A DNA stretch of 64,000 nt. It comes from Desulfobulbus sp. (GTDB taxonomy: Bacteria; Desulfobacterota; Desulfobulbia; Desulfobulbales; Desulfobulbaceae). Position numbers and translations under genes: made by a program. The notes under the pieces were generated by a model. It did no database searches and was not told where the DNA came from. It worked only from the letters and a program-made list of their open reading frames with translations. Shown here one piece after another: positions 10,654-18,829 of the stretch. The DNA is taken from contig WRFD01000002.1 of NCBI GenBank assembly GCA_009778955.1, positions 1 through 64,000 on the forward strand, given 5' to 3'. Position 1 is the stretch's first letter; each line of letters opens with the position of its first letter.

Positions 10654-11232
10654 TTAGCATCTGCCGAAAAAACGCCTGGTTTTACGGCAATATGCGGCGT
10701 ACTCCTCGCCATGGCGCTGGAATAAAAATTTTTCTTCCCTGAAAATTTGTCTCAGAATCAGGAACACCGAAATGCCCAGGTTAACTGCCATGGCCGCATT
10801 GGCGAAGACCAGCAGCAGACCCAGGTACAAAGTAAGCAGGGATAGGTAAAGCGGGTTGCGGCTGTACCTGAAGATGCCGCCGGTGATCAGTCTTCCCGGC
10901 GTATTTGCGTCGATGCCAATGCGGAATGAATCTTTGAGCGAAGCGATGCACAGTCCGTATCCTGCCGTGCCCGCAAGACACAGTGGAATTCCGGCCCATG
11001 ACATGGCGGGGCTCCGCCAGAGCTCCTGCCCCATGAAGGGGGGAAAGGGCCAGGAAAAGGAGCAAGCCAGAACCGCATATGCAAAGACAAGGTAATAAGT
11101 GCCGAACGCGGTATACTCCGGTCCGCGCACAAAGGCATTGATGCCCCGGTAGCGCAGCATCAAAGCTTGGGCAAAAATCATGAACAGAAGAGCCAGCAGT
11201 AGCCCGGATGCAATAACGTGAGGGTAGCTAAT
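10654..11232 (-). CDS. Isoprenylcysteine carboxyl methyltransferase (ICMT)/PEMT-like integral membrane methyltransferase
   Basis: GGIFRYSRNPLYLSLLTLYLGLLLVFANAAMAVNLG...REEKFLFQRHGEEYAAYCRKTRRFF. Start uncertain: 11181 (ATG), or possible ATT start at 11232 following AAGGAGG. Confidence 0.7.
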   Translation of the reverse strand: MSYPHVIASGLLLALLFMIFAQALMLRYRGINAFVRGPEYTAFGTYYLVFAYAVLACSFSWPFPPFMGQELWRSPAMSWAGIPLCLAGTAGYGLCIASLKDSFRIGIDANTPGRLITGGIFRYSRNPLYLSLLTLYLGLLLVFANAAMAVNLGISVFLILRQIFREEKFLFQRHGEEYAAYCRKTRRFFGRC

Positions 11233-11726
11233 GCCATCTCCTCCTTATGCAGAAAAATGCAAAATATCTTAAATAGTTATAAAAAAATAACATATTATGG
11301 GAATCTTGAAATTTGGTTCATGCGAGTCCAACAGTACTTAGTCGTTCCTGAAGAAACCCTATTTCAGAAGACAGGAGCCGGCAAAGCGGCAGCTGGCTTG
11401 CGGCAATCAAAGCGGCGCCAGGCCGCCAAAAGCAAGCTGGTAAAAAAAAAGAAACAACTTTTCCCTTAATTTTTTGAGGATCAGGCGGATATTGTGCCTC
11501 TGGATAAGGAGAAAACCGCTCCTTTGAGCGGTATTGCACTGTTGGGCGATTCAAACAGGATGTAGCCACGGCAAAAAGAGTTATAACCACAAGCTCAAAG
11601 ATCAAATATCAGTCGGAACAGTACAACCGTTAAACAAAAAATGGGCTATTTCAACAGCCTGGTAGAGACAAAAAAAAATCCGAGTAAAATTCAAGGCAAT
11701 GATGACATCGCGCCATTGTCCACCTG

Positions 11727-13067
11727 TTATTTCTGCTGCTGTCCTGCAGAACGGGCGAGCCCTTTCAAGGTGGTGAAGGCGGCCTGCAATTGGTTGTCCT
11801 GCTCCATTCTCTTGGCGATCTGATGGATATCTTCCATCTGCCGGAGCTCTTCCTCGTCACCACCATCGCCCGTCTTATCCGCGGCCTCAGATGGCTTCTT
11901 GCCGCTCTTGTCGTTTTCCAGGTGGTGAGGCAGATCCTTTTCTCTGATGGTCTTGGCCGGAGGTGACTGGAGGGCGGCCGTGTCGCCTTGGGAGGTCAGT
12001 GGTATCACGATATCGGGCTTGATGCCTGTGGCCTGGATTGACTCGCCATTGGGCGTGTAGTACTTGGCGGTGGTCAGCCGGAGTCCGGCGCCTTCGGGCA
12101 GAGGCAGGATGGTCTGGACCGAGCCCTTGCCGAAGGTGATGGTGCCCATAATGACCGCCCGCTTATGATCCCGGAGCGCGCCGGCCACGATCTCCGAGCC
12201 GCTAGCCGAGCCGCCGTTGACCAGCGCGACCATGGGGAAATCGCTGTAGCCGTCGCCAGGATGCGCCTCGAACACCATTTGTTCTTCTTTGTTGCGCCCC
12301 TTGGTGGAGACGATGACGCCTTTGTCGAGAAAGAGATCAGCCACTTTGACCGCCTGGTCGAGCAGGCCGCCGGGGTTGTTGCGCAGATCAAGGACCACTC
12401 CGAGGATGCGGTGTTTCTTTTTAAGATTTTTCAGGGCGTTGCGCAGATCCTTGGTGGTGGTGGCCTGGAAGTTGGAGACCCGGATATAGGAAAAGCCGGG
12501 TTCCAGCTCCGTGTACCTGACCGAGACCAGAGGGATCGCCTCGCGGATCAGGGTGAGATCCTTGGGTTCCTTCCATTCCTGTCGGTGAACGGTGATGGTG
12601 ACCGGTGTGCCTTTAACGCCGCGCAACTTCTTTATGGCCTCCATCAGGGTCATGGTCTTGGTGAGTTCGTTATTGATGCGGACGATCTGGTCGCCGGATT
12701 TGATGCCCTGGCGGTCGGCCGGAGTGCCTTCGATGGGGGCCACGGCGGTGAGCACGCCGTCGCGGATGGAGATTTCGATGCCGATGCCGGTAAAGCTGCC
12801 CGAGGTCTCCTCTTCCAGATCCTTGAAATCCTCGGGCGTCATGTACGCCGAATGCGGATCGAGCGAGCCGAGCATGCCGTTGATCGCGCCGGTGATCACC
12901 TTGTTGGAATCGATCTCATCCACATAATACTGTTGGATGAGGGTCAGGACGTTGGCAAAGGTTTCCAGGTCGCGGTAGATGTCGCGATCCTGCTTACTGT
13001 CGTCGGCGTGGGCGGGAGTCCAGATGCAGCATAAACCGACGAGCAGGAGGGTGAGAAGGCGTTTCAT
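11727..13067 (-). CDS. ctpA: C-terminal processing peptidase (S41, PDZ)
   Basis: Signal peptide, PDZ (SGDQIVRINNE), S41 catalytic region NGGSASGSEIVAGALRDHKRAVIMGTITFGKGSVQTILPL. Confidence 0.9.
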   Translation of the reverse strand: MKRLLTLLLVGLCCIWTPAHADDSKQDRDIYRDLETFANVLTLIQQYYVDEIDSNKVITGAINGMLGSLDPHSAYMTPEDFKDLEEETSGSFTGIGIEISIRDGVLTAVAPIEGTPADRQGIKSGDQIVRINNELTKTMTLMEAIKKLRGVKGTPVTITVHRQEWKEPKDLTLIREAIPLVSVRYTELEPGFSYIRVSNFQATTTKDLRNALKNLKKKHRILGVVLDLRNNPGGLLDQAVKVADLFLDKGVIVSTKGRNKEEQMVFEAHPGDGYSDFPMVALVNGGSASGSEIVAGALRDHKRAVIMGTITFGKGSVQTILPLPEGAGLRLTTAKYYTPNGESIQATGIKPDIVIPLTSQGDTAALQSPPAKTIREKDLPHHLENDKSGKKPSEAADKTGDGGDEEELRQMEDIHQIAKRMEQDNQLQAAFTTLKGLARSAGQQQK

Positions 13068-13258
13068 GGGGGTAAGAGCGAACCGGGTGGCGGAAATAAA
13101 GTCAGAGGTTGGAAAGCGGGGCGCCTATGGACAGAGTGAAACCGTAATGGGATGGAAATTGCCAGGAAATTCTAAAATTGTTCAATCTAACGAGAAATAC
13201 CGAGGGTGGCAACGGTTATTGTGTCCTCTCTGGAAAAACGATGGCCGCAGTCGCTTGC

Positions 13259-14506
13259 TCAGCGAGCGGGCAGAGCGCCGGGCCGAATCCAGTCGAGGGG
13301 ATTCTCCGGTTGGGTGCCGCGGCGGATTTCAAAATAGGCCCCCTGGCCGAAAGGGGTGAGCGTCTCTCCGGTGGCTCCGATGATCTGCCCCTGTCTGACC
13401 TCGTCGCCATCCTGGACCATGAGATCGTCGAGTCGGGCAGTAATGCTATAATAATCCTGGTCGTGCTCGATGATGACGACCTTGCCGTAGCCGCTCATGT
13501 ATCCGGAAAAAATGATCAGGCCGCCATAGACGGCAAACACTTCCGTCGTGGTCGACGGCAGGATGGTGATGCCTTGGGAGAAGGTCGTGTCCTCGCTATC
13601 CTTGGGCGGCTCATGGAAACGGCGGACCACTTTGCCCCAGAGCGGCGGCGGCAGGTTGCCCTTTTGGGCGCCGAAGCCGATGGTGGCGAATCCGGGGGTC
13701 TGACTCTGCTTGTTTAAGGTGGCGAGGAGGGCGTTCTCCGCCTTTTTCATCTCCCGCAGCGCCTGTTCGTACAACCCTTTCTCGGTCTGGATGCGCTTGA
13801 GCATGCTGTTTTTTTCGGCAGCGGTCTGCAGCAGTTCTTCCTGTTCGGCGGCAGCTTCGGCCAGCAGGTGTTCCTGGATCGATTGCTCCAGTTCCTGGGC
13901 TCGCTTAGCCCGGTCAAGCTCGGCAATGCGGGAGCGGTACTCGGCAAACAGCGCCTGGTCGTAGGTGGCCAGCGAGTGATAGGCGTCGTTGGCCACCATG
14001 ATTGCCGGGATGGTGGCGTTGGAGAAGACGACGTTGAGAAAGCCGGTTGTGCCGTTGAGATAGAACGACCGGAGCCGTTTGATCAGATGTTCGCGCAACG
14101 CATCGGTTTTTTGAGTCACAGCCGCCAGTTCCTGCTCCTTGGCGGCGATGACCCGCGCCTGTTCCCGAACTCGGTCCTGCAGGGCTGCAACCTGGGTTTT
14201 TCGTTGGTTGATTTTGTTGTCCAGCGTTGCCAGTTCCTTGAGCAGGGAATGCTCTTCGCTGCCGGTTTGCTCGATTTTTTCCTGATGTCTGGAAATTTCC
14301 TCCCTGAGTTTGCCGATGGAGATGATGCTTGTTTGCGGCGAGGCGTCCTGTTGGCCCGAAGATTCCTGGGGCTGGATGGCGGCGGCAATTTTGATCGCCG
14401 TCGGCGGATTTTTCTTCGCTTCGGCGGCATGCAGGCCGTGGGCGGCCAGGCTGACGACGGCTAGAAGGAGCGGGAGGGCTATGCGGAGCGGCATGGCGGG
14501 CGGCAT
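13259..14506 (-). CDS. envC: Murein hydrolase activator EnvC-like (coiled coil + M23/LytM)
   Basis: Signal peptide MPPAMPLRIALPLLLAVVSLAAHGLHAAEA, long coiled coil, degenerate LytM domain; directly downstream of ftsX. Confidence 0.85.
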   Translation of the reverse strand: MPPAMPLRIALPLLLAVVSLAAHGLHAAEAKKNPPTAIKIAAAIQPQESSGQQDASPQTSIISIGKLREEISRHQEKIEQTGSEEHSLLKELATLDNKINQRKTQVAALQDRVREQARVIAAKEQELAAVTQKTDALREHLIKRLRSFYLNGTTGFLNVVFSNATIPAIMVANDAYHSLATYDQALFAEYRSRIAELDRAKRAQELEQSIQEHLLAEAAAEQEELLQTAAEKNSMLKRIQTEKGLYEQALREMKKAENALLATLNKQSQTPGFATIGFGAQKGNLPPPLWGKVVRRFHEPPKDSEDTTFSQGITILPSTTTEVFAVYGGLIIFSGYMSGYGKVVIIEHDQDYYSITARLDDLMVQDGDEVRQGQIIGATGETLTPFGQGAYFEIRRGTQPENPLDWIRPGALPAR

Positions 14507-15393
14507 CAGAGATGGAGGAATCGTCTGATCGCCGAAAAACTGCCGGCAATGCACAACAAGGTGGACAGACCGATGATGGCGACCACCACCGGCCATTTGA
14601 AAAAGGCAAAGGCCGGCAACGAAATGGCATTCGGTCCCGCGAACTGGAGGGATATCCAGTTGTAGAGAACCAGCAGGGCGCCCAGGCCGCCGCAGGCCCC
14701 GATTCCTCCCTGGAGCGCCCCTTCCAGCAGGAAGGGGGTGCGGATGTAATTGTTGGTGGCGCCGACCAGGCGGAGCAGTTCCAGTTCCTGTTGCCGGGCG
14801 AACAGGGTGAGGCGGATGGTGTGGGCGACCATGAAGGTGGTGGTCATGATGAGCAGTGATCCGGAGAGCAGGGTGATGACCCGCATCAGCTGGATGAAGG
14901 CATAGAAACGCTCAATCCATTCCTTGCCGTACTGAACCTTGAGCACGCCGGGCAAGGTCTGAAGGTAGTCGGAAAATCGTTTGATCCGGGAAAGGCTGTC
15001 CAAGGTCCGGACCGGGTACACCTCAATTGAGGCCGGCAGGAAATCGGTGGGTACGCCGGTCAGCACATCGCTGCCCGGGCCCAGAATGTGCTCGAATCGC
15101 TTGAATGCCTGCTCGCGGCTGATGAACTCAATGCGCTCGACCTGGTCGAATTTGAGGATTTTGCGCCGATATTCCTCTTGGAGCGGGGACGGGGGCGCCT
15201 CGTCCAGATACACCACCAGCCGCAGGTCATCGCCCAGTTGTTCGCCGATATGCAGCGCGTTGACGTAGACGAGATAGAAAAAGGAAAAGATGAGCACCGA
15301 CAGGGAAACCGTGAACAGGGTCATGCCCTGCGATTTCCAGGTGAGCAGCATGTTGCGGCAGGCGTGGCGGATGACGACGGCCCAGAATCTCAC
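14506..15393 (-). CDS. ftsX: Cell division protein FtsX
   Basis: FtsX topology, LELLRLVGATNNYIRTPFLLEGALQG motif; next to ftsE. Confidence 0.92.
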   Translation of the reverse strand: MRFWAVVIRHACRNMLLTWKSQGMTLFTVSLSVLIFSFFYLVYVNALHIGEQLGDDLRLVVYLDEAPPSPLQEEYRRKILKFDQVERIEFISREQAFKRFEHILGPGSDVLTGVPTDFLPASIEVYPVRTLDSLSRIKRFSDYLQTLPGVLKVQYGKEWIERFYAFIQLMRVITLLSGSLLIMTTTFMVAHTIRLTLFARQQELELLRLVGATNNYIRTPFLLEGALQGGIGACGGLGALLVLYNWISLQFAGPNAISLPAFAFFKWPVVVAIIGLSTLLCIAGSFSAIRRFLHL

Positions 15394-16142
15394 GGTTCGA
15401 TCTCCTCGAGCGCAGGCGCGAGCTCGCCCAGATCGTCGTAGCTTCCTTCGGTCTTGCTCTGGGACAGAATGCGCCCGAAACGAAGTTCGATGACCCGGTG
15501 CGGGGTGTCGTGGAACAGCGCCCGGTCATGGGTGGCAATGAGCAGGGTCGCCCCTCTGCGGTGGAGCTGTTCGAAAAGAGCCATGACCCGCGCGGTGGTT
15601 TCCGCATCGAGATTGCCGGTCGGTTCGTCGGCCAGGATGATTTCAGGATTGTTGGCCACGGCGCGGGCAATGGACACCCGCTGTTGTTCGCCTCGCGAGA
15701 GCTCGCCGGCTCGGGTGTTGTATTTCTTAGTCAGGTCGAGCTGCTCGAGAAGCTCCTGGATTCTTTTTTCGATGAGGGACTGGGGGCAGTACACCACCTC
15801 AAGGGCAATGGCGATGTTGTCGGCCACGGTTCGCTCGGGCAGCAGTTTGAAATCCTGATGGGCCATGCCGACCTTGCGCCGCAGCAGGTGAATGTCGCGT
15901 TCCGACAGTTTAATCACATCCATGCCCGCGACATCGACCATGCCTTTGGTCGGTTTTTCCATCCGGCTGATCAGGCGGAGCAGAGTGGTCTTACCGGCGC
16001 CGCTCATGCCGATGAGAAAGACGACCTCTCCCTTGGCGATGGTCAGGGAAACATCGGAAATGGCTTGAACATTGGGGGGATAGACCTTGCTCACCTTGAT
16101 GAGGTCGATCATGGCGGGTGGGGGGGAGTTTTCCGGGTTCAT
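15390..16142 (-). CDS. ftsE: Cell division ATP-binding protein FtsE
   Basis: Walker [13 protein letters not shown], signature [14 protein letters not shown], Walker [12 protein letters not shown]. Confidence 0.93.
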   Translation of the reverse strand: MNPENSPPPAMIDLIKVSKVYPPNVQAISDVSLTIAKGEVVFLIGMSGAGKTTLLRLISRMEKPTKGMVDVAGMDVIKLSERDIHLLRRKVGMAHQDFKLLPERTVADNIAIALEVVYCPQSLIEKRIQELLEQLDLTKKYNTRAGELSRGEQQRVSIARAVANNPEIILADEPTGNLDAETTARVMALFEQLHRRGATLLIATHDRALFHDTPHRVIELRFGRILSQSKTEGSYDDLGELAPALEEIEP

Positions 16143-16429
16143 TGATGGGCGCCGCAGAAAAGGGATAGGGAAGGGCAGGGCAAGCCGTGGGCAGACACCG
16201 GGACATCTGGTCCCGTACCCAGCCTGTCCACTGTATATCGTAAAATATTCATCTTTTCAAGTCCCTAGCTTTTAAATGCCGGAGACAGTGGCAAATGAGG
16301 TAGACAAGCTCCCGGGCCAGGCAAGGGAAAAGATATTTACGTCCTTCAAGCCGTTTGGTTATAGTGGCGGCACTGTTGGCGCACCCGCGGCGCAAGGCGC
16401 AGCCGAGGTGGCGAAGGGAAGAGTGAGCA

Positions 16430-17107
16430 TTGAGGAGAAAACCTGCCATGCGGTATAATGCTGTCCTGTTCGATCTGGATGGAACCCTGCTCGACACCTT
16501 GGATGATTTGGCGTCCGCGGCCAATCAGGTGCTGACCGACCAGGGAGCGCCCCCGCACCCGGTTGACGCCTATCGGCATTTTGTCGGCGACGGCCTTCAC
16601 ACCCTGGTGGAGCGCATGCTTCCGGCCGACCGGCGCGATGCCGAAACGGTTTCGGCCGCGTTGGCGGCGTTTCAGGAAACCTATGCCCGGGTCTGGCGCC
16701 ACCGGTCAGCTCCCTATCCCGGCATCGCCGATCTCCTCGACCGCTTGGCAGCCGGGGGCGTACGGATGAGCGTCCTGTCTAACAAGCCCGACGCCTTCAC
16801 CCGCCTTTGCGTACAGCGGCTTTTGACCTGCTGGCATTTCGATCCCTTGCTCGGGCAACGGGAGGGTGTGCCAAAAAAGCCCGATCCGGCCGGCGCCTTG
16901 GAAATCGCCCGCCTGCTTCAACTCGATCCTTCGCGAATTCTCTATGTCGGCGACAGCGGCGTCGATATGCGCACCGCCCAAGCCGCCGGCATGGATGCGG
17001 CAGGCGCGCTCTGGGGATTTCGCGACCAGGCCGAATTGGTCCGGACCGGAGCGAAGCACCTCGTTGCCCGGCCCGAAGACCTGCTGCCGCTCATCTTTTC
17101 GCCGTAA
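16430..17107 (+). CDS. gph: Phosphoglycolate phosphatase (HAD)
   Basis: MRYNAVLFDLDGTLLDTLDDL..., KKPDPAGALEIA, YVGDSGVDMRTAQAAG. Real start probably 16448. Confidence 0.85.
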   Translation: MRRKPAMRYNAVLFDLDGTLLDTLDDLASAANQVLTDQGAPPHPVDAYRHFVGDGLHTLVERMLPADRRDAETVSAALAAFQETYARVWRHRSAPYPGIADLLDRLAAGGVRMSVLSNKPDAFTRLCVQRLLTCWHFDPLLGQREGVPKKPDPAGALEIARLLQLDPSRILYVGDSGVDMRTAQAAGMDAAGALWGFRDQAELVRTGAKHLVARPEDLLPLIFSP

Positions 17108-17131
17108 CCGCCTTCTTCAGGGAATACCACC

Positions 17132-18736
17132 GTGTTCACTCTCAATCCCGCCCTGCTTAGCTCTCTGGCCCACCCCTGCATCGGGGCCTTGATCGGCTAC
17201 CTCGCCAGCAAGATAGCCATCCGCATGCTGTTTCGGCCGTTACAGCCCTGGCATATCTTCGGCATCCGCATGCCGATGACCCCCGGCGTCATCCCTTCCC
17301 GGCAGCGCCATCTGGCGGTCAGCATCGGGGAGCTGGTGAGCCGTCATCTCCTGACCAGCAAGGATATCGCGGCCGCCTTTGCCAAGAAACCCTTCCAAGG
17401 ACATCTTGCCCTGCTGGCGGAACGTAAGGTCCGCGAACTCTTTGCCCGTGACTTTGGTCCGCTGCCGGAACTCACCCCCCATCGTTTCCGCTCCTATTTC
17501 CAGGTGGGCGTCAAGACCCTGAAATATCAGGTGGGCGAGGGCATCAACAACTATCTGGCCAGCCGTGAGTTCGAGGAAAAATTTACCGCCGCCGTTGCCG
17601 ACCGGCTGAACGATCTCGGGCGGCAGGAAATCGATACGCTGCTTGGCGCCGGAACCAGGCAGGAAATCTATCTGCACATCGACACGCTCATCCGGTCCAT
17701 CCTGTTCAGCGAACGGTTCGTGGCCTGGCTGGCCGGGCGTCTGGCCGAAAATTTGCGGCAGGCCGCCGCTCGTGGGGCGACCATCAATGATCTTGTTCCG
17801 CCTCAGTTGTCGGCCTTGGTTCGATCCCTGCTGCGGAAACATGCCGGCTCCCTGTTGCAACGCATGGGGACGCAGCTGGCCGATCCGGCACTGCGGGACC
17901 AGGTAATCAAGGGCATCCTGGACGGGATCAATCATTTCTTTGATGGCCTCGGCCCAGTGGGGGCCATGGCCAAAGGTTTTTTGGAGGCCGATGCCCTTGA
18001 GCGGAAAATCGGCGTCTATCTGGAGGAAAAGGAAGAGGGGTTGGTGGCCTGGCTCGGCAATCCCGAGATCAGGGAGCGGATGGTGGCGGTGCTGGAGGAG
18101 TCCATTGATGTCCTTTTACGCAAGCGGCTCGATGCGCTCCTGGCGGATGTGGATGCGCAGCGGCTGGACAGCCTTTGCCGGGAATGCGTCAGTCAGATCA
18201 TGGCCGCATGCCGAAGCGAGCGCGCCATGATCGGCCTGCGGGTCTTGCTCCATCTCGGACTTGAGCATGTGCTCGATGGCGGTCGACGAACCCTGGCAGA
18301 TTGCGCCGCCCCATTCTTCCCCGGTCAGGAGGAACGCCAGCTACGGGAGACGATTGTGCGGCAAGGCCTAGCCCTGTTGCGATCGGGCGCCGGCGAGCGG
18401 ATGATCCACGCCACGGCGCATTCCATGATCGACGCCCTGCTTGCCCGGCCGATCGGCCGGCTCTACGATATCGTGCCCCATGGCGTCCGCCAGGGGCTGA
18501 TCGAATACCTCGTGCTCACCACCAACCGGATGCTGCTTCAGGAAGCGCCTGGAATGGTCGAGTCCTTGAATCTCAAGCGGATTGTGACCGACAGGGTCGA
18601 TTCGTTCAACCTGCTTCAGCTCGAACAGCGGCTGTTCTCGATCATAAAAAAACAATGCAGCTCCATCAATCTGTTCGGAGCCTTGCTCGGTTTTCTCATC
18701 GGACTGGCCAATTTGGCGCTGGCCAAGTTGATGTGA
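17132..18736 (+). CDS. DUF445 family membrane protein
   Basis: N-terminal HPCIGALIGYLASKIAIRMLFRPLQPW...GVIPSRQRHLAVSIGELV and C-terminal INLFGALLGFLIGLANL are DUF445 hallmarks. Confidence 0.8.
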   Translation: MFTLNPALLSSLAHPCIGALIGYLASKIAIRMLFRPLQPWHIFGIRMPMTPGVIPSRQRHLAVSIGELVSRHLLTSKDIAAAFAKKPFQGHLALLAERKVRELFARDFGPLPELTPHRFRSYFQVGVKTLKYQVGEGINNYLASREFEEKFTAAVADRLNDLGRQEIDTLLGAGTRQEIYLHIDTLIRSILFSERFVAWLAGRLAENLRQAAARGATINDLVPPQLSALVRSLLRKHAGSLLQRMGTQLADPALRDQVIKGILDGINHFFDGLGPVGAMAKGFLEADALERKIGVYLEEKEEGLVAWLGNPEIRERMVAVLEESIDVLLRKRLDALLADVDAQRLDSLCRECVSQIMAACRSERAMIGLRVLLHLGLEHVLDGGRRTLADCAAPFFPGQEERQLRETIVRQGLALLRSGAGERMIHATAHSMIDALLARPIGRLYDIVPHGVRQGLIEYLVLTTNRMLLQEAPGMVESLNLKRIVTDRVDSFNLLQLEQRLFSIIKKQCSSINLFGALLGFLIGLANLALAKLM

Positions 18737-18771
18737 ATCCGGCCGCCGTACCGGCGGGCCAAAGAGAAGAG

Positions 18772-18805
18772 AAAAAAAAGCCCTGCCAGACAGCAGGGCT
18801 TTTTT
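18772..18805. terminator. Bidirectional intrinsic terminator between converging genes
   Basis: AAAAAAAAGCCCTGC-CAGACA-GCAGGGCTTTTTT. Confidence 0.85.
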
Positions 18806-18829
18806 GGTGTTATGCGATCGAGGTAAGGG

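Noticed and set aside
11218-11469. 83-aa plus-strand ORF ending in KSKLVKKKKQLFP
   Set aside because: Non-ATG-like context, overlaps the 5' end of the methyltransferase, no family recognised.
11515-11532. Hairpin ACCGCTC-CTTT-GAGCGGT
   Set aside because: Short and no U-tract; not convincing as terminator.
16276-16458. 60-aa ORF before gph
   Set aside because: No ribosome-binding site and no similarity; probably intergenic.
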